The notes below the pieces were generated by a model, which did not search any database, was not told the DNA's origin, and saw nothing but the letters and a program-made list of their open reading frames with translations. Made by a program: the position numbers and the translations under genes. Positions 1 to 5,006 of a DNA stretch of 5,740 nucleotides are shown here, one piece after another. Origin of the DNA: Betaproteobacteria bacterium (lineage in GTDB: Bacteria; Pseudomonadota; Gammaproteobacteria; Burkholderiales; Casimicrobiaceae); contig VBCL01000336.1 of assembly GCA_005888865.1 (NCBI GenBank), positions 496 through 6,235 on the forward strand, given 5' to 3'. The first letter of the stretch is position 1, and each line of letters opens with the position of its first letter.

Positions 1-330
1 GACGCTTACTACTACACGAGCGACGCGATGGTGACGAGCCAGGCTCAGTTCATCAATGACACCGCGCGGGCAAAGAAGTTACCGACGATGGGCTACGAGC
101 AGAGCCTCGTTGCGCAAGGAGCCTTGGTTAGCTATGGCGTGAGTTACTACGAAATTGGTCGCCTGTCGGCCAAATACGTGCAGCGAGTTCTCACTGGCAC
201 CAGCCCTCAGAACCTGCCGGTCGAATCGGTCAGTAGGTTTGTAATGGCCGTAAACCTTAAAACGGCGCGCGAACTTGGCCTTACGATCCCGCAGGCGGTG
301 CTAATGCGCGCGGACGAGGTGATTCAGTAG
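1..330 (+). CDS. ABC transporter substrate-binding protein (ABC_sub_bind family), 3' part, cut by window start
   Basis: This is the C-terminal 109 residues of a periplasmic substrate-binding protein; reading frame 1 is open from the first base, so the start lies outside the window. The family (Pfam ABC_sub_bind, PF04392) supplies ligands to ABC importers and is usually about 320 residues long. The visible part shows the usual C-terminal order: a DAYYYTSDAM segment where the family has a D-A-hydrophobic stretch, then KKLPTMGYEQ, the GALVSYG strand, a helix ending KYVQRVLTG, the NLPVE turn, a VNLKTARELGLTIP helix and strand, and the terminal RADEVIQ. No permease or ATPase gene is visible, and the ligand cannot be told. 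It stops at TAG and is followed by 188 bp with only a 12-codon ORF. Family assignment is firm; whether the complete gene is intact cannot be seen. Confidence 0.85.
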   Translation, partial: DAYYYTSDAMVTSQAQFINDTARAKKLPTMGYEQSLVAQGALVSYGVSYYEIGRLSAKYVQRVLTGTSPQNLPVESVSRFVMAVNLKTARELGLTIPQAVLMRADEVIQ

Positions 331-334
331 CCGA

Positions 335-411
335 ACGTCTCGAGTTGATCGCGGTTGAATGTCCGGTTCCTGTCCCGCACAACGGCTGGAGTGGGTCGAT
401 CTGGGACTGTC
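335..411 (+). repeat. 3'-flank repeat, copy A (after the first ABC_sub_bind gene)
   Basis: This stretch begins five bases after the stop of the first ABC_sub_bind gene. It shares ordered short blocks with the region after the second gene: ACGTCTCGA (335-343), GTCCGGT (361-367), GGAGTGGGTC (388-397) and GACTGTC (405-411). The distance from GTCCGGT to GGAGTGGGTC is the same in both copies (20 bases between them). No coding potential is visible. I interpret it as non-coding flank duplicated with the gene, or as a member of a dispersed intergenic repeat; the alignment was made by eye. Confidence 0.45.
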
Positions 412-483
412 GACGAATCCGGCGCCTCGCAGCCCAGGAGCAGCCGCTCGTTGGCAGCGCTCAATTCCCGCCGTAGGCGTACG

Positions 484-522
484 ATGACCGGACTTCCTCT
501 CATCGACGAGGTGATTCAGTGA
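484..522 (+). other. 12-codon ORF ending in the family's DEVIQ tail, overlapping the next start
   Basis: ATG at 484 opens a 12-codon frame reading MTGLPLIDEVIQ before TGA at 520-522. Its last codons match the C-terminus of the neighbouring ABC_sub_bind genes; GACGAGGTGATTCAGT at 505-520 is identical to 313-328. The stop overlaps the GTG start of the next gene (GTGA, 519-522). It is most simply the 3' scrap of a lost array member, kept because it carries the ribosome binding site of the next gene. It could also act as a translated leader that couples translation, but no clear ribosome binding site for the small ORF itself was seen. Confidence 0.4.
508..513 (+). promoter_or_regulatory. Ribosome binding site for the GTG start at 519
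   Basis: GAGGTG (part of GAGGTGA) lies five bases before GTG 519 and matches the anti-Shine-Dalgarno sequence well. It is made from codons of the preceding DEVIQ tail, so the same bases code for one protein end and set the start of the next. This supports GTG 519 as start; there is no in-frame ATG immediately upstream. Confidence 0.6.
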
Positions 523-1229
523 TCACGCGCCGCAGTGTTTTACTGGCAGGTGGTCTCGGCTTGCTTGTCGCGGACTGGCTCGGAAACGCACAGCCTGCCC
601 CGACGATCCGTCGCGTCGGGATGCTGCTGCTCCCATCAGAAACCGCCTACGCCTATCTGCGCATGGCGTTCGCGCAGGGGATGCACGATCTCGGTTGGCT
701 GGAGGGGAAGAACATCGAGTATCAAGTCGCCTACGCCAATGGCGACGTGGATCGGCTGGATGCTATGGCCAGCGCACTGATAGCGCAGAAGGCGGAGGTG
801 ATCGTGGTCTCCTCGCCGGTAGTCACGCGCGCGGGACAGCGGGCCACGAAGACGATACCGATCGTGATGGCGACTGGATCGAATGCAGTGGGCAACGGGT
901 TTGTCATAAGCCTAGCTAGGCCGGGGGGGAATATCACCGGCATCACCACACAAAACGAAGAGGTACTCGGCAAGTTGATTGGGATCCTGCACGAGGTCAC
1001 GCCGGGGGCCCGGCGCATCGCAATCATGTTGAACGAAAGTTCTCCGTCACACGCTGCGTACTGGGCCGCGGCACACGTTGACAAGATCTTGAAGGGTGCC
1101 AAGCCCGCCGATCTGCCTGTGGAACAGCCAACGAAGTTTGAACTCGTGATCAATCTAATAACGGCGAAGGCGCTCGGCATCACGATTCCGCAGTCGCTGC
1201 TGCTGCGTGCGGATGAGGTGATTCAGTGA
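519..1229 (+). CDS. ABC transporter substrate-binding protein (ABC_sub_bind family) with internal in-frame deletion
   Basis: This encodes 236 residues, against about 320 for the family, which binds ligands in the periplasm for ABC importers. The N-terminus (ITRRSVLLAGGLGLLVA, residues 2-18) is an export signal with an Arg-Arg pair, probably Tat-like. Residues about 30-183 follow the family's first half closely: RRVGMLL, the AFAQGMHDLGWLEGKNI helix, the IVMATGSNAVGNGFVISLARPGGNITGIT region and PGARRIAIMLNESSPSHAAYWAAA. At residues 183-186 (about nt 1065-1076) the sequence jumps straight to HVDKILKGAKPADLPVEQPTKFELVINL, the usual C-terminal segment ending RADEVIQ. About 85 residues of the second lobe and hinge are missing without loss of frame. 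The protein may be exported but is unlikely to bind ligand normally. GTG start is chosen from the Shine-Dalgarno sequence and signal peptide. The stop lies in the same GAGGTGATTCAGTGAT context found upstream of its own start. Confidence 0.8.
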   Translation: MITRRSVLLAGGLGLLVADWLGNAQPAPTIRRVGMLLLPSETAYAYLRMAFAQGMHDLGWLEGKNIEYQVAYANGDVDRLDAMASALIAQKAEVIVVSSPVVTRAGQRATKTIPIVMATGSNAVGNGFVISLARPGGNITGITTQNEEVLGKLIGILHEVTPGARRIAIMLNESSPSHAAYWAAAHVDKILKGAKPADLPVEQPTKFELVINLITAKALGITIPQSLLLRADEVIQ

Positions 1230-1238
1230 TTGTTCTCT

Positions 1239-1371
1239 ACGTCTCGATCGCCGTGCCGAAAGCGCGCGGGCTTCCGTTTGCTTGGATACCCCCAGCGTCG
1301 GGCGCTGACCGTCCGGTATCGGGAGCCGCGACCGTCCGGAGTGGGTCCGATCCCAGCCGATGGCGACTGTC
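1239..1371 (+). repeat. 3'-flank repeat, copy B (after the second ABC_sub_bind gene)
   Basis: This carries the same ordered blocks as the flank after the first gene: ACGTCTCGA (1239-1247), GTCCGGT (1311-1317), GGAGTGGGTC (1338-1347) and GACTGTC (1365-1371). It is longer than copy A because of extra sequence between the first two blocks. It also contains a 10-bp direct repeat GACCGTCCGG at 1307-1316 and 1330-1339. It is non-coding by inspection, and the homology is inferred from block order and spacing only. Confidence 0.45.
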
Positions 1372-1479
1372 ACAGTGCGGCCAAACGCGAACACTGATAC
1401 GCTCCCACTCTGCTGCCCGAGTGCTAGAACGATGAAAGATGTTAGATGGAGTATCGCTGTCGCTTTACATCTTGAATAC

Positions 1480-1485
1480 GGAGGT
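1480..1485 (+). promoter_or_regulatory. Ribosome binding site of the small-subunit gene
   Basis: GGAGGT, a full-strength Shine-Dalgarno sequence, sits five bases before ATG 1491 and fixes that start. Confidence 0.8.
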
Positions 1486-1490
1486 CCGTC

Positions 1491-1940
1491 ATGACCCGTC
1501 TCGCCATCAATGGAACAGTGCATGAAGTAAACATCGATCCGGACACGCCTCTTTTGTGGGCCATTCGCGAGTGGGTGGGCCTTACCGGGACCAAATATGG
1601 TTGCGGTATCGCCCAGTGCGGCGCGTGCACCGTGCATGTCGATGGCGTTGCCGTACGCTCCTGTGCATTTCCGGTGCGTACGGCGGAAGGCAAACAGATC
1701 ACGACGATCGAAGGTCTCGCCACTAATGGCGCCCTGCACGCGGTGCAGCAAGCGTGGATCGAGCATGATGTACCGCAGTGCGGCTATTGCCAAAGCGGGA
1801 TGATCATGGCCGTTGCTGCGCTGCTTAAGATCAAACGGAAGCCGACCGACGCTGACATCGACGAGGCGATCACCAACATCTGTCGTTGCGGGACTTATCA
1901 ACAGGTGCGCGCGGCGATCCACACTGCCGCCAAGGCATGA
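1491..1940 (+). CDS. (2Fe-2S)-binding small subunit of an isoquinoline 1-oxidoreductase-type molybdenum hydroxylase (IorA-like)
   Basis: This is the electron-transfer subunit of a xanthine oxidase-family molybdenum hydroxylase; it passes electrons from the Mo site through two [2Fe-2S] clusters. The 149 residues match the family's usual length. The N-terminal plant-ferredoxin-type domain (about 1-75) has ligands C38, C43, C46 and C58 in YGCGIAQCGACTVHVDG...RSC. The C-terminal all-helical domain (about 80-149) has ligands C97 and C100 (QCGYCQSGM) and C131 and C133 (NICRCGTY). All eight Cys are present, so the protein looks functional. It has no signal peptide; family members are normally exported already folded, carried by the Tat signal of the large subunit. 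Its stop is 11 bp before the large-subunit start, so the two are surely one operon. Substrates in the family include N-heterocycles such as isoquinoline and aldehydes; the substrate here is unknown, so no symbol is given. Confidence 0.95.
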   Translation: MTRLAINGTVHEVNIDPDTPLLWAIREWVGLTGTKYGCGIAQCGACTVHVDGVAVRSCAFPVRTAEGKQITTIEGLATNGALHAVQQAWIEHDVPQCGYCQSGMIMAVAALLKIKRKPTDADIDEAITNICRCGTYQQVRAAIHTAAKA

Positions 1941-1946
1941 GGGAGG
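1941..1946 (+). promoter_or_regulatory. Ribosome binding site of the molybdopterin-subunit gene
   Basis: GGGAGG lies immediately after the small-subunit TGA and five bases before ATG 1952. It decides the start: the same frame extends upstream to 1886 inside the small-subunit gene, but only 1952 has this site and yields an N-terminal Tat signal. Confidence 0.75.
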
Positions 1947-1951
1947 CGATC

Positions 1952-4133
1952 ATGAGCAACGTTCCCCAGATGACTCGCCGCTCCTTTCTTGTCGCCGCCG
2001 CTGCCGCAGGCGGTGGGCTCGCGCTCGGCCTGAAGCTCCCATTCGGCGGACCCGATGTCGTGCGCGCTGCGGATGACTTGCCCGAAGTCAACGCGTGGGT
2101 CGTGATCCGCCCGGATGACTCGGTCGTGATCCGCATCGCGCGCACTGAAATGGGCCAAGGTACGATGACTGGTCTCGCCCAGCTCGTCGCCGAGGAACTC
2201 GATTGCGACTGGTCGAAGGTCTCCACGGAATACCCCACGCCGGGCCAAAACCTGGCACGCAATCGTGTATGGGGCAATTTCAGCACTGCCGGCAGCCGCG
2301 GCATCCGCGAATCCAATGAATACGTGCGAAGGGGTGGCGCGATCGCGCGCCTGATGCTGATCCAGGCAGCGGCGAACGAGTGGAAGGTTGCCGCCTCCGA
2401 ATGCAGCGCGAGCAATAGTATGATCACGCACAAACCCTCGGGCCGCACCACGACCTTCGGCAAGGTGGCCGAAGCAGCGGCCCGGATCGAGCCGCCGAAG
2501 GACGTGACGCTGAAGGATCCCAAGGCCTGGAAGATTGCCGGAAAACCGGTGAAGCGCCTCGACACCGCGCCCAAGGTCAACGGTGCACAGGTCTACGGCA
2601 TCGATGTGAAGCTTCCCGGCATGCTGTGCGCTGCGATCAGCGGTTGCCCGGTGTTCGGCGGCACCGTGAAGAGCTTCGACGCGGCCCAGATCATGAGCAT
2701 GAAAGGTGTGCGAAAGGTGGTGCAGGCAGGCGACTCGGCGGTTGCGGTGGTCGCCGATCACTGGTGGGAAGCAAAAGTCGCCCTCGATGCGCTGCCGATC
2801 ACCTGGGAGGAGGGCAGCAATGCCACGGTTACGAGCGCGTCGATCGCCGAATTCCTGAAGACCGGCCTCGATGCCGAGCAGGCGTTTGTCGGCAACGAGA
2901 GCGGCGATGCAAAACAGGCGATTGCCCGTGCCGCCAAAAAGGTCGAGGCGGTCTACAACTTTCCTTACCAGCACCACGCCACGATGGAGCCGATGAACGC
3001 GACTGCGCTCTACACCGCCGACCGATGCGAAGTGTGGGCGCCGACGCAAAACGGCGAGGCGGCGCTAGCCGTCACCTCCGAAGTATCAGGCTTGCCGCTC
3101 GCGCAGTGCGATGTTCACAAGATGCCGCCGGGCGGCGGCTTTGGCCGGCGCACGACGCACGACTACGTGCAACAGGTGGTCGCGATTGCCAAGCAGATGC
3201 CGGGCACGCCGGTGAAGCTCATCTGGTCGCGCGAAGAGGACATGACGCACGGCCGCTACCACCCCATTACCCAAGCGAAGATGGTCGGCGCTTTTGACAG
3301 CAACAAGAATCTCACGGCGCTGCACATGCGGATTTCGGGCCAGTCGATTCTTGCCTATGTGGCTCCGCAGAACCTGCAAAACGGCAAAGACCCAGTTGTG
3401 TTCCAAGGCCTTAATGCGGGCGGTGCGGAGAGCGCGTTCGGCTATACGATTCCGAACCTGCTCATCGACCACGCGATGCGCAACCCGCACATCCCGCCGC
3501 ACTTCTGGCGCGGAGTGAATAACAATCAGAATGCGATTTACCTAGAATGCTTCATGGACGAGCTTGCGCACGCGGCTGGCCAGGATCCGCTTGAGTTTCG
3601 CCGCAAGCTTATGGTGAATCATTCCAAACACCTCGCTGTCCTCAATGCCGTTGCCGATCGCGTTGGCTGGAGCAAGCCTGCGCCGCGCGGCATCTATCGC
3701 GGCCTTGCGCAACACATGGGTTACGGCAGCTACGTGGCGGCCTGTGCCGAGATCTTCGGTCAGCGACGAAGGGGCCTTGAAGATCCACCGCATCGTCGCC
3801 GCGACCGATCCCGGCTACGCCGTAAATCCGGCACAGATCGAGCGCCAGGTTGCAGGCTCATTCGTATTTGGACTCTCTGCCCTTCTCTACGGCGAATGCA
3901 CCGTCAAGGCTGGCCGCATCGAGCAGAAGAACTTCGACACCTATAACGTCATGCGCATGGCGGCGATGCCGAAGGTCGAGACGATCGTCATGCCATCGGG
4001 CGGCTTCTGGGGCGGTGTTGGCGAGCCTACAATCTTCGTGGCTGCGCCCGCGGTCCTCAATGCGATTTACGCCGCGACGGGGAAACGCATCCGCTCGATA
4101 CCGCTCAAGGACCAGGATTTGAAAAAGGTTTAA
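1952..4133 (+). pseudogene. Molybdopterin-binding large subunit of IorB-like aldehyde/isoquinoline oxidoreductase, frameshifted
   Basis: This is the catalytic subunit that binds the molybdenum cofactor and hydroxylates the substrate. It starts with a Tat signal (TRRSFLVAAAAAGGG, residues 8-22, cleavage near residue 40), placing the enzyme in the periplasm. Next come the IorB-type N-terminal region with EMGQGTMTGLAQLVAEELDCDW (66-87), a hammerhead domain (about 205-290, KVNGAQVYGIDVKLPGML), HHATMEPMNAT (341-351), the cofactor loop PPGGGFGRR (392-400), VKLIWSREEDM (421-431) and FWRGVNNNQNAIYLECFMDELAH (518-540). After I601 (nt 3754) the frame breaks. As read, it gives 63 unrelated residues and stops at 3946, 664 in all. 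The rest of the family sequence continues in frame 3 from 3756 (SVSDEGALKIHRIV) to TAA 4133, including GGVGEPT with the catalytic Glu (E691 in restored numbering). Removing one T restores 726 residues, a normal family length. It is either a recent inactivation or a sequencing error. No cytochrome partner follows. Confidence 0.88.
3752..3761 (+). other. Single-base insertion (frameshift site) in the large subunit
   Basis: The bases read ATC TTC GGT C in the upstream frame. Dropping one of the two T at 3755-3756 gives ATC TCG GTC, which joins GSYVAACAEI to SVSDEGALKIHRIV, the expected order for the family. There is no long homopolymer and no X-XXY-YYZ slippery heptamer, so programmed frameshifting is unlikely. 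Confidence 0.8.
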
Positions 4134-4166
4134 ACGAATCGGAGCGGTGAGCTTGGGCAGCGTCCC

Positions 4167-4178
4167 TCACGCGCGTGA
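4167..4178. other. 12-bp perfect palindrome between convergent genes
   Basis: TCACGCGCGTGA reads the same on both strands. It lies 33 bp after the large-subunit stop, in the 97-bp gap before the convergent 146-residue gene. A competing pairing, GTGAG 4147-4151 with CTCAC 4166-4170, overlaps it. It could help end transcription or bind a dimeric protein, but there is no T-run and it may be chance. Confidence 0.25.
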
Positions 4179-4194
4179 TTAGCATTGAGCCCCC

Positions 4195-4212
4195 GCACTC
4201 CGAACTCAGTGC
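4195..4212. terminator. Weak hairpin, possible bidirectional terminator
   Basis: GCACT (4195-4199) and AGTGC (4208-4212) can pair around an 8-nt loop, followed on the + strand by CTTTGAACTT. It sits between convergent stop codons at 4133 and 4231, where a terminator is expected. The stem is only 5 bp and there is no real T-tract, so the call is weak. Confidence 0.2.
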
Positions 4213-4230
4213 TTTGAACTTCGATCGACG

Positions 4231-4671
4231 CTAGACCGGCGCGGCCTGGTGGTCCGAGCGACGCTTGATCGCAGGGGCGGCGATTTCCCTTTCTTCTTGC
4301 GAAAGCGCGGTTAATAGTTCTTCGACTTGGTTAGGATCGCTCTGCTCGACGTAGCGTACCAAGTCGCGCACTTGGCTCGAGGTAGCGCGCGCGGCGTCCT
4401 CCAACGATACTGGGATCTCGGGCGAACGGGCGTGCCGCACATATTTGGCGAACACACCGCCACTGACTACCTTCAGCGCGAGCGGTCCGACCGATGCGAG
4501 CAGGCGGGCCAAGAGACGTGCGCGCAGCGCAACATCGAATTTTCCAAAGGTGCTCACCACCATCTTGGAGAGCGAGAGCTTTTCCCTTGTGGCGACAGCA
4601 TCTTCAGGGGTCTGCGCTAACGCTTCGCCGCATGCTTGGAAACGCGCTTTCGATTGCTCAGAAACCTTCAT
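4231..4671 (-). CDS. Hypothetical protein, 146 residues
   Basis: I do not recognise a family. The ATG at 4671 (minus strand) is preceded by AAGGA at 4684-4680 with an 8-base gap, a good ribosome binding site, and the frame is clean to TAG at 4231. The product looks soluble and mostly helical. There is a charged N-terminus (1-35), then a Leu/Ala/Val-rich stretch LRARLLARLLASVGPLALKVVSGGVFAKYV (about 49-78). This stretch is amphipathic with Arg and Lys and could be a packed helix pair or membrane-associated. After it come an acidic/polar part EDAARATSSQVRDLVRYVEQSDPNQVEELLTALSQEE (91-127) and a basic tail KRRSDHQ. A single Cys (C14) and no metal-binding or nucleotide-binding motif are seen. It runs convergent to the hydroxylase operon and is probably its own transcription unit. 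Amino-acid composition is plausible for a real protein, but function is unknown. Confidence 0.65.
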   Translation of the reverse strand: MKVSEQSKARFQACGEALAQTPEDAVATREKLSLSKMVVSTFGKFDVALRARLLARLLASVGPLALKVVSGGVFAKYVRHARSPEIPVSLEDAARATSSQVRDLVRYVEQSDPNQVEELLTALSQEEREIAAPAIKRRSDHQAAPV

Positions 4672-4695
4672 TGAGAAGTTCCTTGAAACGGAAGG

Positions 4696-4723
4696 ATCCT
4701 AACTGTTGAATGTTACCGCGCAA
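4696..4723 (-). promoter_or_regulatory. Possible promoter of the 146-residue gene
   Basis: On the minus strand TTGCGC (4723-4718) and TAGGAT (4701-4696) are separated by 16 bases, resembling sigma-70 -35 and -10 boxes with 3/6 and 4/6 matches. Transcription would start about 20 bases before the ATG at 4671, leaving room for the ribosome binding site. The match is weak and rests on position as much as sequence. Confidence 0.2.
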
Positions 4724-4801
4724 AGTCGCCGTCCCACTTTGACTGTATGGCGGAAAATTCGGAGACGGAAATAACGAATCCTCATATCCTAATGTTCGAC
4801 A

Positions 4802-4846
4802 CCGCTTCGCTGCACCGCACAAGACGCTGTAGCGTCAGCGAATCGG
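4802..4846. repeat. Imperfect stem-loop with nested inner hairpin (REP-like)
   Basis: CCGCTTCGCTG (4802-4812) and CAGCGAATCGG (4836-4846) pair at 10 of 11 positions; 4805/4843 is the mismatch. Inside, ACGCT (4824-4828) and AGCGT (4831-4835) form a second inverted repeat abutting the right arm. It lies in a gene-free gap between the divergent side of the 146-residue gene and a remnant of an ABC_sub_bind gene. It could be a REP-type element, the end of a small mobile element, or part of an RNA. No T-run follows, so a simple terminator is less likely. Confidence 0.4.
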
Positions 4847-4868
4847 AAGGTCGGCATCGCCCTGCGCG

Positions 4869-4910
4869 ATTCCGCAAGCGGTGCTGCTGCGCGCCGACGA
4901 GATGATTTAG
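4869..4910 (+). pseudogene. 3'-terminal remnant of an ABC_sub_bind gene
   Basis: The 13 codons before TAG read IPQAVLLRADEMI, matching the C-termini of the two genes at the left of the window (IPQAVLMRADEVIQ and IPQSLLLRADEVIQ). By eye, 33 of 39 bases match 286-324. Immediately upstream, GGCATC (4853-4858) resembles the preceding Gly-Ile of the family, but ten bases rather than three separate it from the Ile codon, so the frame is already broken. Further upstream I can follow no more of the family. It is a decayed fragment with no start or function. Confidence 0.65.
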
Positions 4911-4958
4911 TAATCGGCCGCGCTGGCAATGCGCATGGCCGCCTTCACTAAGACGTCA

Positions 4959-4973
4959 TGCGAAGGCTTCGCA
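4959..4973. other. Short perfect hairpin
   Basis: TGCGAAG and CTTCGCA pair perfectly around one central G (6-bp stem with a 3-nt loop in practice). It lies about 35 bp beyond the stop of the minus-strand reductase gene, so it could stop transcription from it, but no T-run follows on the minus strand. Confidence 0.25.
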
Positions 4974-4986
4974 CTTTGACCCGGGT

Positions 4987-5003
4987 GCTTCGAACTTCGG
5001 AGC
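4987..5003 (-). terminator. Hairpin just after the reductase stop codon, possible terminator
   Basis: GCTTCG (4987-4992) and CGGAGC (4998-5003) form a 6-bp stem, counting one G-U pair, with a 5-nt loop. It begins three bases past the TAG at 5007 of the minus-strand gene. Position favours a transcript-end hairpin; the absence of a T-tract argues against a classic intrinsic terminator. Confidence 0.25.
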
Positions 5004-5006
5004 AAG

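Larger units (their letters stand above)
1230..1490 (+). other. Intergenic region between the ABC_sub_bind array and the hydroxylase operon
   Basis: These 261 bp hold no gene I would defend. A frame from GTG 1226 to 1435 exists, but its 69-residue product is Arg/Ser/Pro-rich without recognisable features. The left half contains the second copy of the 3'-flank repeat. The last 60 bp are relatively AT-rich and should carry the operon promoter, but no convincing -35/-10 or -24/-12 pair was found. A ribosome binding site closes the region. Confidence 0.5.

Noticed and set aside
1226..1435. 69-codon frame starting with GTG that overlaps the stop of the second ABC_sub_bind gene and has a GAGGTGA ribosome binding site
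   Set aside because: The product is Arg/Ser/Pro-rich without recognisable structure and runs through the duplicated non-coding flank; the start context is explained by the repeated DEVIQ/GTGA junction.
1442..1470. TTAGAT and TTACAT, 17 bases apart, as a promoter for the hydroxylase operon
   Set aside because: Only 2/6 and 3/6 matches to sigma-70 boxes; correct spacing alone is not enough.
1155..1922. Minus-strand open frame (255 codons) across the intergenic region and the small-subunit gene
   Set aside because: Mostly antisense to the [2Fe-2S] subunit, no domain and no plausible ribosome binding site; a GC-rich shadow.
1886..1951. Upstream extension of the molybdopterin subunit into the small-subunit gene
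   Set aside because: The ATG at 1952 has GGGAGG at ideal distance and puts the Tat motif at residues 8-13; the longer version would bury the signal.
1898..3049. Long minus-strand open frame (383 codons) opposite the molybdopterin subunit
   Set aside because: It lies entirely opposite well-supported coding sequence, its product is rich in Arg, His and Ala as expected for an antisense shadow, and it has no family motif.
3750..3765. Programmed ribosomal frameshift as explanation of the broken large subunit
   Set aside because: No slippery heptamer, no obvious downstream pseudoknot, and such recoding is not known to me for this enzyme family; a base insertion or sequencing error is simpler.
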